From contig JAQWAL010000007.1 of NCBI GenBank assembly GCA_028707695.1, forward strand, positions 1-62,092: a stretch of 62,092 nucleotides of DNA, read 5' to 3'. The notes beneath the pieces are model-generated. The model did no database searches. It saw nothing but the letters and a program-made list of their open reading frames with translations, and was not told the origin of the DNA. Both the position numbers and the translations under genes were made by a program. This DNA comes from Bacteroidales bacterium. Its GTDB lineage: Bacteria; Bacteroidota; Bacteroidia; Bacteroidales; UBA932. Positions 17,389 to 26,062 of this stretch are shown here, piece after piece. Each line of letters begins with the position of its first letter. The stretch's first letter is position 1.

Positions 17389-18657
17389 ATGTTAAACATT
17401 AAACTTCTGAGGGAAGAACCCCAATTGGTGGCAGAGAGGCTGCGCGTGAAGAATTTCGATGCGCAAATTATTATTGGAAAGATCCTTGAACTGGACTTAG
17501 AGAGAAGAAACCTGCAAACAGGATTGGATTCGATTTTGGCAGAGCAAAATTCAATAGCAAAACAAATTGGGTTGTTGATGAAGTCGGGCAAGAGGGAAGA
17601 GGCAGAGAGTGCAAAATCAAAGGTCTCTTCACTTAAGGAGCAATCCAAGGAGCTTGAATCCAAAATGGAGGGTGTCTCTTTGGAGTTGAATGATTTGCTT
17701 GTCCAATTACCTAACCTTCCACACGATTCTGTTCCTTGGGGAAACTCAGCACAAGAGAATGAGGTTGTAAGGCAGTGGGGAGAGTTGCCAAATATGAAAG
17801 ATGGCTTGCCTCATTGGGAGTTGGCAAAAAAATATGACATCATAGATTTTGATTTGGGAGTGAAGCTTACCGGTGCAGGGTTTCCCGTTTACAAGGGAAA
17901 GGGTGCCAGGATACAAAGGGCTTTGATATCTTATTTTTTGGATTACAATACAAATGCCGGTTACAAAGAGGTGATGCCACCCCTGGTTGTGAACGAAGCT
18001 TCCGGGTATGGCACTGGTCAGTTACCGGATAAAGGAGAACAAATGTACCATGTAGGTTTGGACAATTTCTATCTGATTCCGACGGCCGAGGTTCCGGTGA
18101 CAAATATTTTCAGGGATGTTATTCTGGGCCAGGAAGAGTTGCCGGTGAAGCTGACTGCGTATACTCCATGTTTCAGGAGGGAAGCAGGTTCTTACGGGAA
18201 AGATGTGAGGGGGTTGAACAGGCTGCACCAATTTGACAAGGTAGAGATTGTGCAGGTGACAAACCCGTCTGAATCTTACAATGCGCTGGAAGGGATGGTA
18301 GCACACGTAGAGGGTTTGGTCAAATCACTTGGTTTGCCCTACAGGATACTTAGGCTGTGTGGTGGCGACATGAGCTTCACATCTGCATTGACATATGATT
18401 TTGAAGTCTATTCTGCAGCACAAGAGAGGTGGCTGGAGGTCAGTTCTGTATCCAATTTTGAGTCATTCCAGTCCAACAGGCTTAAATTGAGGTACAAAGA
18501 TGAAAAAGGTAAGCCTGCCCTTGCCCATACTTTGAATGGGAGTTCGTTGGCTCTGCCAAGGATACTGGCTGCATTGCTGGAGAACAACCAAGGGAACGGG
18601 TCCATAAAGGTTCCTCAGGTGCTGGTGCCGTATACCGGGTTTGAATACTTGGACTAA
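17389..18657 (+). CDS. serS: Serine--tRNA ligase
   Basis: A 422-residue class II aminoacyl-tRNA synthetase that charges tRNA-Ser. The N-terminal coiled-coil arm (residues about 30-105) is followed by the catalytic domain. Motif 2 is visible as TPCFRREAGSYGKD and motif 3 as LNGSSLALPRILAALLEN; the TAEVPVTN segment is also conserved. The open frame extends 44 codons upstream, but that part is an AT-rich non-homologous sequence spanning the -7 box. The ATG at 17389 (MLNIKLLREEP) is the family start. ruvC begins 4 nt after the stop. Confidence 0.97.
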   Translation: MLNIKLLREEPQLVAERLRVKNFDAQIIIGKILELDLERRNLQTGLDSILAEQNSIAKQIGLLMKSGKREEAESAKSKVSSLKEQSKELESKMEGVSLELNDLLVQLPNLPHDSVPWGNSAQENEVVRQWGELPNMKDGLPHWELAKKYDIIDFDLGVKLTGAGFPVYKGKGARIQRALISYFLDYNTNAGYKEVMPPLVVNEASGYGTGQLPDKGEQMYHVGLDNFYLIPTAEVPVTNIFRDVILGQEELPVKLTAYTPCFRREAGSYGKDVRGLNRLHQFDKVEIVQVTNPSESYNALEGMVAHVEGLVKSLGLPYRILRLCGGDMSFTSALTYDFEVYSAAQERWLEVSSVSNFESFQSNRLKLRYKDEKGKPALAHTLNGSSLALPRILAALLENNQGNGSIKVPQVLVPYTGFEYLD

Positions 18658-18661
18658 CTTG

Positions 18662-19243
18662 ATGGATACAAAAAGGAGGATATTGGGAATTGACCCTGGG
18701 ACCCAAATGATAGGATGGGGAGTTGTGGATGTGGAGGGTGGAAAACCCAGATTTTGCCAGATGGGAGTAATCTCTTTGAAAGGCGAGAAGGATCATTTTG
18801 CAAAACTGGGAAGGATATTCAATGAGATTGGAGGATTGGTCCACCGCTTTTCGCCAAATGAATTTGCAATTGAATCTCCATTTTATGGCAAGAATGTACA
18901 ATCCATGCTCAAGCTGGGTCGGGCTCAAGGTATTGCCATTGCGGCTGCTTTGAATGCTGGTTTGCCGGTATATGAGTATGCTCCCAGGAAAATAAAACAG
19001 TCCATTACAGGAAAGGGTGCTGCATCAAAGGAGCAGGTCTCTTCTGTGATTTGTGCAATACTTTCGGTAAAGGAGTTGCCTGAAGCACTTGATGCCACTG
19101 ATGGTCTTGCTGCAGCTTTGTGTCATTTCCTTTCCGGAGATGTACATATTTCAATCCGAAAACATGAAAAGGGGGCTCGTCAAACCAACAAAGAGAGAGG
19201 TTGGGAGGCTTTTTTGAAAAATAATCCCGGAAGGATAAAATAA
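18662..19243 (+). CDS. ruvC: Holliday junction resolvase RuvC
   Basis: A 193-residue RNase H-fold endonuclease that cleaves Holliday junctions with RuvAB. Acidic active-site residues are visible in ILGIDPGTQMIGWGV (first Asp), AIESPFYGKN (Glu) and DATDGLAAALCH (C-terminal Asp pair); the YAPRKIKQSITGKGAASKEQV segment is typical. The ATG at 18662 lies 4 nt after the serS stop; the frame opens 7 codons earlier inside serS but without homology. The C terminus has a basic tail beyond the usual end. Confidence 0.96.
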   Translation: MDTKRRILGIDPGTQMIGWGVVDVEGGKPRFCQMGVISLKGEKDHFAKLGRIFNEIGGLVHRFSPNEFAIESPFYGKNVQSMLKLGRAQGIAIAAALNAGLPVYEYAPRKIKQSITGKGAASKEQVSSVICAILSVKELPEALDATDGLAAALCHFLSGDVHISIRKHEKGARQTNKERGWEAFLKNNPGRIK

Positions 19244-19269
19244 TACGGATTTTTTATGTCCCTGCATTT

Positions 19270-19305
19270 AACCTTTGGCTTTTTGGATAGTCAAAGGTTT
19301 GTTGT
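19270..19305 (+). terminator. Possible ruvC terminator hairpin
   Basis: AACCTTTG and CAAAGGTT pair across a 14-nt loop and are followed by TTTGTTGTTT. The loop is long and the T-run broken, so this could instead be a leader structure of the downstream barrel gene. Confidence 0.45.
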
Positions 19306-19345
19306 TTATAAAGAAAGGTATATATAATCGGAATAATTATTAAAT

Positions 19346-22138
19346 ATGAAATATACAAAGAGTTTTTTTTTATTGTTGGCTGTATTGCTTTTTGCAAACA
19401 GCGGAGTTTATTCCCAATCCCGTAACCACAGGGTAAAGGGTGAATTGATTGATAGCGTCAGGAATGAGCGTGTAGAGTTTGCAACGGCTGCCCTTATACC
19501 CAAAGGGGAGGAGCAACCCCTCAAGTATGCCCTGTCAAATTCCCAGGGTGCTTTTGAGATAACAGATGTTCCTTCGGGGGAATACAAGTTGAGGATTGAG
19601 TTCATGGGTTACAATACCGTAGAGAAGGATGTTGTTGTAAGAGACAGCAGGATAGTGGATGTTGGTATGGTCAACATGCTGGAACAGGTCAATCTGCTGG
19701 ACCAGGTTGTGGTCTCTGCATTGGGTAATCCGGTGATTGTCAAGAAAGATACAATTGAATACAATGCAACATCATTCAAGTCTACCGATAGTGACATGCT
19801 GGAAGAGTTGCTCAAAAAATTGCCTGGTATTGAGATTGACTCCGATGGTAAGATTACTGCAAATGGAAAGGAGATAACCAAAATAATGGTGGACGGGAAA
19901 ACCTTTTTCCTGGATGACCCTTCTTTGGCAACCAAGAATCTTCCTGCTAAGATCATAGATAAGGTGAGGGTTGTAGAGAGGCAATCGGAACAGGCAAGGT
20001 TTACCGGTATTGACGATGGTAATGAAGAGACTGTTATAGATTTGTCAATAAGGCCAGGTATGATGAATGGCTGGTTTGGTAACGCAACAGCTGGTTACGG
20101 AACCGATGACAGGTTCCAGGGTGCCGCGATGGTTGGTAATTTCCGTGAGGATAGCCAAATCAGTATGATAGCAAACGGGAACAACACAAACAACAGAGCT
20201 TTCTCCGATATGGCCGGAAGCATGATGAGGAGTATGAGAAGTTCCATGGGTGGCTCAAGGGGAGGCATCAGGGTTGGCGGTACCACCATGAATTTTGGAG
20301 GGAATGGCATAACCACATCATGGATGGGTGGCCTGAATGCCAACACAGAGTTGAATGACGGTAAATTCAAGATAGGAGGCAACTATTTTTATGGTAAGAC
20401 AGACAATGTTGCAGAGAGCATAACTTCACGCCAGAACTTTTTGCAAGACAGTAGTTTCTTTAACAGGGACTCCACTGTTTCCAAAAATATTTCCGATGGT
20501 CACCGGGTTGCTTTGGAATTGGAGTGGGAGTTGTCGGAGAAGACCTCGATATTGTTCCGCCCCAATGTAAGCATTGGTTTTGGATCTTTCAGCGAACAAA
20601 ACAGCTACTCCACTTCGGGTGCAAATGGTACCAAAATTAATGACGGTAACAGTATTTCGGCAGGGGACAACGAATCTCAGTCTTTGGGTGGCGACCTATT
20701 GTTCAGGCACAGGTTGGGCAAACCAGGAAGGACTTTCTCTGTCAACTTTACCTATTCATACTCCAATAATGTCCTTGATGGTTTGAACAGGTCTGAAACA
20801 AACCGTTATGGTGCAACCCAAATGAGTGATATCGTAGACCAAAGGTTTGACTTGACAAGCAACAGCTACTCGTTGGGAGCAAGGGCTTCCTACACAGAAC
20901 CATTAGGGAAGAATTATTTCTTGGAACTTGCATACCGTTACAATACAAATGTCAGCAATTCAGAGAAATATTCATACAACTTCAATACTGTAACCCAAAG
21001 TTACGATATCCTGGACCAGGAGTACTCCAATACATATGAAAACACATTTGTAAACCAGCAAGCAGAGGTGAATGTAAGGAAAAATGAAGACAAATACAGT
21101 TACACACTTGGGTTCAATGTACAACCTTCTTCAACAGAAAGCATAGGTGACACCACATACCTCAAAAGGGACATAGTAAACTTTTCACCCTCTGCCCAGT
21201 TCGATTACCGATTCTCTGAGATGAAGTCTATAAGGGTAAGGTACAGGGGTAATACCAACCAGCCATCAATAAACCAGTTACAGCCGGTACCGGACAACTC
21301 GAATCCTTTGTACATCCCATTGGGAAACCCGGACTTGCTTCCTGAATTCAACCACAGGTTGTGGGTAGATTTCAGGAGTACCCAAAAGGAGACATTCCGT
21401 TCGCTCAACCTTCGTTTGGGAGCAAATTATACGATGGACAAAATAGTTAACATGACATGGTACGATGAGGGAGGTATCCAGTATAGCAAACCTGTGAATG
21501 AAGATGGTGTGCACTCGGTCTTTTCCAACCTGATGTTCAACACACCAATAAGGAAATCCAAATTCTATTTCATGAGTGGTACCAGGTTGTCGTTGAACAA
21601 CGGGATCAACTATTCCAACCAGATACGCAACAAAACCACAAGCCTCTCTCTTGGGGAGTATATAAGGTTGTCCTACAGGGGTGACAAACTGGAAGCCAGT
21701 GTTGGTGGAAGGGCCAATTATTCACATGCCTGGTATACAATAGAGAACAACATAAGACCAGCTACATGGAACAACTCTGTAAGTATGTATTTGAACTGGA
21801 CTATGCCAGGAGGGTTCAACCTTAAGAGTGATATAGACCATAACTTTTACATTGGATACGAAGAGGGTATGAACGAACCGACAACTGTCTGGAATGCAGA
21901 GTTTTCAAAACAGGTTCTAAAAAACATGGGAACGCTTGGACTTAAGGTTTACGATATATTGAACCAATCAAGGAATGTTTGGAGGAACACAAACGACAAC
22001 TATATAGAGGACATCCAGAACAACACCTTGAGACAATATTTCATGCTAAGTTTCACTATCCGTTTCGGTACCTTTGGAGGTGGTGATTCCAATCGCAGAG
22101 GGCCAGGCTCAGGAATGGGCGGACACAGGAGGTTCTAA
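19346..22138 (+). CDS. Outer membrane beta-barrel protein, TonB-dependent-receptor-like (OMP_b-brl_3)
   Basis: A 930-residue outer-membrane protein. A signal peptide (residues 1-23, ending GVYSQ) is followed by a carboxypeptidase-regulatory-like beta sandwich (about 28-105, with GAFEITDVPSGEYKLRIEFMGY). A plug-like domain follows (about 115-235, with LEELLKKLPGIEIDSDGKI and IMVDGKTFF). The rest is a barrel rich in Asn, Tyr and Ser. A Met/Gly/Arg-rich segment (about 290-325) and a Gly/Arg-rich C-terminal tail (GGGDSNRR...GGHRRF) are unusual. The substrate cannot be inferred, and no SusD partner is adjacent. Confidence 0.85.
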   Translation: MKYTKSFFLLLAVLLFANSGVYSQSRNHRVKGELIDSVRNERVEFATAALIPKGEEQPLKYALSNSQGAFEITDVPSGEYKLRIEFMGYNTVEKDVVVRDSRIVDVGMVNMLEQVNLLDQVVVSALGNPVIVKKDTIEYNATSFKSTDSDMLEELLKKLPGIEIDSDGKITANGKEITKIMVDGKTFFLDDPSLATKNLPAKIIDKVRVVERQSEQARFTGIDDGNEETVIDLSIRPGMMNGWFGNATAGYGTDDRFQGAAMVGNFREDSQISMIANGNNTNNRAFSDMAGSMMRSMRSSMGGSRGGIRVGGTTMNFGGNGITTSWMGGLNANTELNDGKFKIGGNYFYGKTDNVAESITSRQNFLQDSSFFNRDSTVSKNISDGHRVALELEWELSEKTSILFRPNVSIGFGSFSEQNSYSTSGANGTKINDGNSISAGDNESQSLGGDLLFRHRLGKPGRTFSVNFTYSYSNNVLDGLNRSETNRYGATQMSDIVDQRFDLTSNSYSLGARASYTEPLGKNYFLELAYRYNTNVSNSEKYSYNFNTVTQSYDILDQEYSNTYENTFVNQQAEVNVRKNEDKYSYTLGFNVQPSSTESIGDTTYLKRDIVNFSPSAQFDYRFSEMKSIRVRYRGNTNQPSINQLQPVPDNSNPLYIPLGNPDLLPEFNHRLWVDFRSTQKETFRSLNLRLGANYTMDKIVNMTWYDEGGIQYSKPVNEDGVHSVFSNLMFNTPIRKSKFYFMSGTRLSLNNGINYSNQIRNKTTSLSLGEYIRLSYRGDKLEASVGGRANYSHAWYTIENNIRPATWNNSVSMYLNWTMPGGFNLKSDIDHNFYIGYEEGMNEPTTVWNAEFSKQVLKNMGTLGLKVYDILNQSRNVWRNTNDNYIEDIQNNTLRQYFMLSFTIRFGTFGGGDSNRRGPGSGMGGHRRF

Positions 22139-22146
22139 AAATAACA

Positions 22147-22174
22147 AAAACCGGTTTACAGGCCGGTTTTTTTA
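22147..22174 (+). terminator. Bidirectional terminator between barrel gene and rluD-like gene
   Basis: AAAACCGG and CCGGTTTT pair across an 8-nt loop, with T7 on the + side and T5 on the - side. The stop codon of the convergent pseudouridine synthase (22156-22158) lies inside the hairpin. Confidence 0.85.
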
Positions 22175-23241
22175 TTGCTTCCCTGGGAAAATGCTCTCCA
22201 TTTATCTATGACGTTCTTGAAATCTTCTGGCAGTTCGTTGGAGAAAAAGAGTTTGTTGCCACTTTCGGGATGTGTGAACCCCAGTGTTTTGGCATGTAAA
22301 GCGTGACGGGGAAGGATGGCAAAGCAGTTCTCTACAAATTGTTTGTATTTTGTGTAAACCGTTCCTTTAAGGATCTTGTCACCGCCATAACGGTCGTCGT
22401 TGAACAACGGATGCCCTATCCAATCCATATGGACCCTAATCTGGTGTGTCCTTCCTGTTTCCAAAATACATTCCACCAGGGTTGTATATCCAAACCTTTC
22501 CAATACTTTGTAATGGGTTACTGCATGCTTTCCGGCGGATCCGTCGGGGAAAACCTTGAAGCGTAGCCTGTCGTTGGGATCACGGCCAATATGGCCTGTG
22601 ATTGTGCCCTGTTCTTGTTTGAGGTTGCCCCAAACAAGTGCAATGTATTTCCTGTCGATAGTGTGGTCAAAAAACTGTTTTGCCAGCATCAATTGTGCTT
22701 TGTCGTTTTTTGCAACAAGCAATAATCCGGATGTGTTCTTGTCTATCCTGTGTACAAGGATGCCCATGCGTTCGTCCTGGGCATCTGCCGGCTGTGATAT
22801 TCCAAGGTGGAAAGCCAGGGCGTTGACCAGAGTGCCGGAAAAATGGCCGTGTCCGGGATGTACCACAAGACCTGCAGGTTTGTTTACCAGCAGCAGGTGA
22901 TCATCTTCGTAAGGAATATCCAACGGAATGTTTTCCGGCCTGACTTCGAAGCCTCTCCTTTGGTATGGCATTTCTATGGTAACTACATCCAGAGGTTTCA
23001 CAATATAATTTGCCTTGACCTTTTTACCGTTCACAAGCACATACCCTGCAGAAATGGCAAGTTGTATCCTGTGACGAGATGTTTTTTCCATACGGGAGGT
23101 AAGGAATTTGTCTACCCTGAGGTTGGATTGTCCTTTGTCAGAGAGAAACCTGTAATGTTCGAAGGACTCTTCTTCTTCTTCCAAAAGCTCTTCCTGTCCA
23201 AGTATATCTTCTTGGTTTATATCTTCTTTAAATTGCGGCAT
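22156..23241 (-). CDS. rluD: RluA/RluD family 23S rRNA pseudouridine synthase
   Basis: A 361-residue pseudouridine synthase. The N-terminal S4 RNA-binding domain (about residues 40-105, with RVDKFLTSRMEKTSRHRIQ) is followed by the catalytic domain. That domain has the catalytic-aspartate motif HRIDKNTSGLLLVAK, and ALVWG and TGRTHQIRVHM. The RluD assignment (U1911/1915/1917 of 23S rRNA) is the most likely subtype but not proven. The acidic N-terminal extension (DILGQEELLEEEEE) is common in Bacteroidetes. It follows the PASTA gene by 3 nt. The last codons lie inside a bidirectional terminator. Confidence 0.9.
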   Translation of the reverse strand: MPQFKEDINQEDILGQEELLEEEEESFEHYRFLSDKGQSNLRVDKFLTSRMEKTSRHRIQLAISAGYVLVNGKKVKANYIVKPLDVVTIEMPYQRRGFEVRPENIPLDIPYEDDHLLLVNKPAGLVVHPGHGHFSGTLVNALAFHLGISQPADAQDERMGILVHRIDKNTSGLLLVAKNDKAQLMLAKQFFDHTIDRKYIALVWGNLKQEQGTITGHIGRDPNDRLRFKVFPDGSAGKHAVTHYKVLERFGYTTLVECILETGRTHQIRVHMDWIGHPLFNDDRYGGDKILKGTVYTKYKQFVENCFAILPRHALHAKTLGFTHPESGNKLFFSNELPEDFKNVIDKWRAFSQGSNKKTGL

Positions 23242-23244
23242 TGG

Positions 23245-24027
23245 CTATTGCTGTTCTTCTGTCAGTTTCGATTTGTCTATACTAAGGGTGAGGTTGACAA
23301 CGGCACCAAGCCTGAATGCAAGTGAGTCGGTTGGAGTGGGAGCCTGCCTGATTACAAAACTGGAGAGGGTGTCGGAATATGTTTTTACCGATGAGTCATA
23401 TGTAAGTGTTCCAAGGTTCAAGGAGTTATCTGTCAGGATATCTTTTGCTGTCAAAAGAGAATAGCCCATCACGGAAGGTACCGAGGTCATGTTGTTGTCC
23501 CAACTCATGCCTAGTCTCAAATCTATTTCACTTTCGGTTTCGATCATTGTTCCTGCCGGAATCTCCTTTCCATTGTAGAGTTGGGCTAGTACGTTGTTGG
23601 TGGCCATGTCCTGTGTGTATATGAGCTTCCCAACCTTCAGCTGTTTGCCGGAGAGCTCGGCTTTTGCCTGCCTGAGGGAGAATCCTGTTACAGATGGCAT
23701 GTTGACCCTTTTTGGCTGCAGCGAGTTGATTGTAAGGATTACCCGTCTGTTCTTCTTGACCATACTGCCAAAAACCGGGTTTTGCCTGAATATGACTCCT
23801 CTCTCCATCCTGGGCATGAATACGGAATCTGTAACTTCCAACCTTAGGTTGGCCTGTTCTGCTTTTTCCATTGCCTGTGCAATAGTCATTCCCGAAAAAT
23901 CGGGTACCGATTGCTCCTGGTTGTGCCTGGTGATTGTCTTCAAGGTGATGATTGTCAATACAAGTATTGCGGAAACAACGACTGCTCCAATAATCAGGTT
24001 TTTCAATATCCAGTTATCTTTCTTCAT
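23245..24027 (-). CDS. PASTA domain membrane protein
   Basis: A 260-residue protein with one N-terminal transmembrane helix (residues about 10-32) and three PASTA modules (about 40-105, 107-180 and 182-252). The modules begin VPDFSGMTIAQAMEKAE, MPSVTGFSLRQAKAEL and VPSVMGYSLLTAKDIL. PASTA domains bind peptidoglycan or beta-lactams. In Bacteroidetes this stand-alone form without a kinase domain is found next to rluD and ddl; only the rluD part is seen here. A - strand -7 box (CAAAAATA at 24046-24053) lies 19 nt upstream. Confidence 0.9.
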   Translation of the reverse strand: MKKDNWILKNLIIGAVVVSAILVLTIITLKTITRHNQEQSVPDFSGMTIAQAMEKAEQANLRLEVTDSVFMPRMERGVIFRQNPVFGSMVKKNRRVILTINSLQPKRVNMPSVTGFSLRQAKAELSGKQLKVGKLIYTQDMATNNVLAQLYNGKEIPAGTMIETESEIDLRLGMSWDNNMTSVPSVMGYSLLTAKDILTDNSLNLGTLTYDSSVKTYSDTLSSFVIRQAPTPTDSLAFRLGAVVNLTLSIDKSKLTEEQQ

Positions 24028-24045
24028 GGTTCTTTTTGTTTAAGG

Positions 24046-24053
24046 CAAAAATA
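24046..24053 (-). promoter_or_regulatory. -7 element for PASTA-rluD unit
   Basis: Read on the - strand this is TATTTTTG, matching TAnnTTTG 19 nt upstream of the PASTA start and immediately after the mqnE stop. No TTTG box was found at the right distance. Confidence 0.4.
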
Positions 24054-25100
24054 CTACTTTTTTGCAACTTGGTTGTAAAAGCTGTCCCTCTCCATAGCCA
24101 CATAACCACATTCCCGGGCAATTTTCTCCAAATCTGCAGCACTCATTGTGGGATTTTGCTCCTGTGAGCCAGCCATGCTGTATATTTTGGTACTGTTGTT
24201 TATTGTGCCGTCAATGTCATCTGCCCCGTAAAGGAGTGTCAATTGGCAGAGTTCTTTGCCAAGCATTGGCCAGTATGATTTTATGTGAGGGATGTTGTCA
24301 AGTACCAACCTGGATATTGCAAATGTTCTTAAAACCTCTGTTGTGTCAGCCTCCTGCAAATAAGACATGGGATTGTTGGCTGTCTTGAACAAAAGAGGGA
24401 TGAATGCATCAAAGCCTCCTGTCTGGTCTTGCAAATCACGGAGCATCAGCAAATGTTTCACCCTGTGTTCCCGTTGTTCCAAATGTCCGAACAGCATTGT
24501 TGCATTTGTCCTCATTCCAAGCTCGTGTGCTGTTTTGTGTATCTCCAGCCATCTATGAGCATCAGCTTTGTCGGGGCAGATCTTTGCCCTGATTCCCGGG
24601 TCGAAGATCTCTGCACCACCACCCGGCAAAGCGGAAACACCCCTTTTTTTTAGTTGCATAAGAACCTCTTTTGCAGGCAATCCGGAATTTTTGCTCATAT
24701 CATCCACCTCAACTGCGGAGTATGCTTTTATTGTGACATGGGGTGGGAGGACTCTCCTTATAGTCTCTATGACATTATAGTAATAATCAATATCCTTGGA
24801 AGGATGGACACTGCCTACCACATGAACTTCGGTTGTATCATCGGAATATTTTTCCAGGCAATACCCCTCTATCTGTTGCATATCCATTGTCCATGCACCG
24901 GGTTCAAAGTCATTGCCTCGCCTGTAAGAGCAGAATTTGCATTTGTGGATACATACATTGCTGGGTTCCAAGTGGAAGTTCTTATTGTACCATACCGTTT
25001 TGCCGTTGATTTCTTCGCGCACATTTGTGGCCAACTTGCTAAGGTGGTTCATGTCCCGGGTATTGTACAACTCCATTGCCTTGTCAAAATCGAGTCTCAT
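24054..25100 (-). CDS. mqnE: Aminofutalosine synthase MqnE (radical SAM)
   Basis: A 348-residue radical SAM enzyme. MqnE joins 3-[(1-carboxyvinyl)oxy]benzoate to SAM-derived adenosyl to make aminofutalosine, the second step of the futalosine route to menaquinone. The [4Fe-4S] motif CxxxCxxC is CIHKCKFC, and the family-typical LPGGGAEIF, KICPDKADAHRWLEIH and NATMLFGHLE are all present. The frame opens at 25148, but MRLDFDKAMELY at 25100 is the expected N terminus. MqnC, the paralogue, is the main alternative; the CPDK and TMLFGH segments favour MqnE. A possible partner deaminase lies at 40969-42156. Confidence 0.87.
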   Translation of the reverse strand: MRLDFDKAMELYNTRDMNHLSKLATNVREEINGKTVWYNKNFHLEPSNVCIHKCKFCSYRRGNDFEPGAWTMDMQQIEGYCLEKYSDDTTEVHVVGSVHPSKDIDYYYNVIETIRRVLPPHVTIKAYSAVEVDDMSKNSGLPAKEVLMQLKKRGVSALPGGGAEIFDPGIRAKICPDKADAHRWLEIHKTAHELGMRTNATMLFGHLEQREHRVKHLLMLRDLQDQTGGFDAFIPLLFKTANNPMSYLQEADTTEVLRTFAISRLVLDNIPHIKSYWPMLGKELCQLTLLYGADDIDGTINNSTKIYSMAGSQEQNPTMSAADLEKIARECGYVAMERDSFYNQVAKK

Positions 25101-25135
25101 CTTGTTTGTGTTTGGAAGGTAAAGATAGGGAAACA

Positions 25136-25164
25136 AAAAAAGACGCACAATGGCGCCTTGATTC
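25136..25164 (-). terminator. Terminator of rpmH
   Basis: On the - strand AGGCGC and GTGCGTCT (one G-T pair and a 6-nt loop) form a short hairpin followed by T7. It starts about 24 nt past the rpmH stop. Confidence 0.6.
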
Positions 25165-25187
25165 GTTCGATCTTTTAATATCTCTTT

Positions 25188-25340
25188 TTAGAAACGATCT
25201 TCAGATGATACTGTCAGTTTCTTACGTCCACGGCGGCGGCGGGCAGCTAATACCCTGCGTCCGTTAGGTGTAGACATACGCTCACGGAAGCCGTGTTTGT
25301 TACGACGCTTGCGTAGTGATGGTTGGAAAGTGCGTTTCAT
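25188..25340 (-). CDS. rpmH: 50S ribosomal protein L34
   Basis: A 50-residue, very basic protein with the complete L34 signature: [37 protein letters not shown]. The longer open frame extends upstream to 25460, but the ATG at 25340 is the invariant L34 start. It has a consensus promoter 42 nt upstream and a hairpin downstream, so it is transcribed separately from the rsmG operon that ends just before it. Confidence 0.98.
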   Translation of the reverse strand: MKRTFQPSLRKRRNKHGFRERMSTPNGRRVLAARRRRGRKKLTVSSEDRF

Positions 25341-25381
25341 AATATGTATACTGATTTTATTATATTTCTCAAAACGGAGTG

Positions 25382-25412
25382 CAAAGATATGCAAAATGTT
25401 TTTAATAGCAAA
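25382..25412 (-). promoter_or_regulatory. Promoter of rpmH
   Basis: On the - strand TTTG (25412-25409) and TATCTTTG (25389-25382) are exactly 19 bp apart. The -33 box lies close to the rsmG stop at 25421. Confidence 0.8.
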
Positions 25413-25420
25413 TATTTGTG

Positions 25421-26062
25421 CTATCGTTTGATAAATAATACCTCTTTTTCTTTGAACCATTCCTCTTTGAACACATCAGAGATAAGGGTCCGCGATATTT
25501 TGGAGGGGTTGAACCCTTTTATCTTCTTTGCTGACTCTATCTCTTGATTTAGGTTGCCTCCTTTTAGATATATGATACCTCTCTCTTGTGAGTCATCGGA
25601 TGGTATTATCTTGTTCCATACCCATGGAATAAAATATGAGAGCTCTGTAACTGCCCTTGAGACTACAATATGGAACTCTTGGGGTATGCTCTCGGCCCTG
25701 GTATGGATGGCTGTGGTGTTTGACAATCCCAGCGCGTTGGAGACTGCTGTCACTACCTTTGTTTTTTTGTTTATGGAGTCACATAGTAAAAAATCTGTAT
25801 CCGGGAAAAGGATTGCAAGAGGTATTCCGGGAAAACCTCCTCCTGTACCTACATCCAGCACCGAGCTCCCCGGCCTGAAATTGAATAATGCTGCAATTGA
25901 CAATGAGTGCAACACATGATGCAAATAGAGGTTGTCTATGTCTTTACGTGAGATGACATTGATTTTTTGGTTCCACTCCCTGTAAATTGGGCCGAGTGCT
26001 TTGAATTGCTCTTTTTGTACCAGAGTCAGGTTTGGGAAATACTTGAATATCAGCTCTTCCAT
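25421..26062 (-). CDS. rsmG: 16S rRNA (guanine527-N7)-methyltransferase RsmG
   Basis: A 213-residue SAM-dependent methyltransferase (GidB) modifying G527 of 16S rRNA. The SAM-binding motif I is [16 protein letters not shown]. Other family segments are [14 protein letters not shown] near the N terminus and [14 protein letters not shown]. The start overlaps the 3' end of the ECF sigma factor gene by 13 nt, so the two are likely translationally coupled. It is the last gene of the queD-polA-sigma-rsmG run. Confidence 0.96.
   Translation of the reverse strand: MEELIFKYFPNLTLVQKEQFKALGPIYREWNQKINVISRKDIDNLYLHHVLHSLSIAALFNFRPGSSVLDVGTGGGFPGIPLAILFPDTDFLLCDSINKKTKVVTAVSNALGLSNTTAIHTRAESIPQEFHIVVSRAVTELSYFIPWVWNKIIPSDDSQERGIIYLKGGNLNQEIESAKKIKGFNPSKISRTLISDVFKEEWFKEKEVLFIKR

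Noticed and set aside
17228-17389. Invertible (phase-variable) promoter for the fimbrial operon
   Set aside because: No inverted repeats flank the promoter and no site-specific recombinase gene lies in the window.
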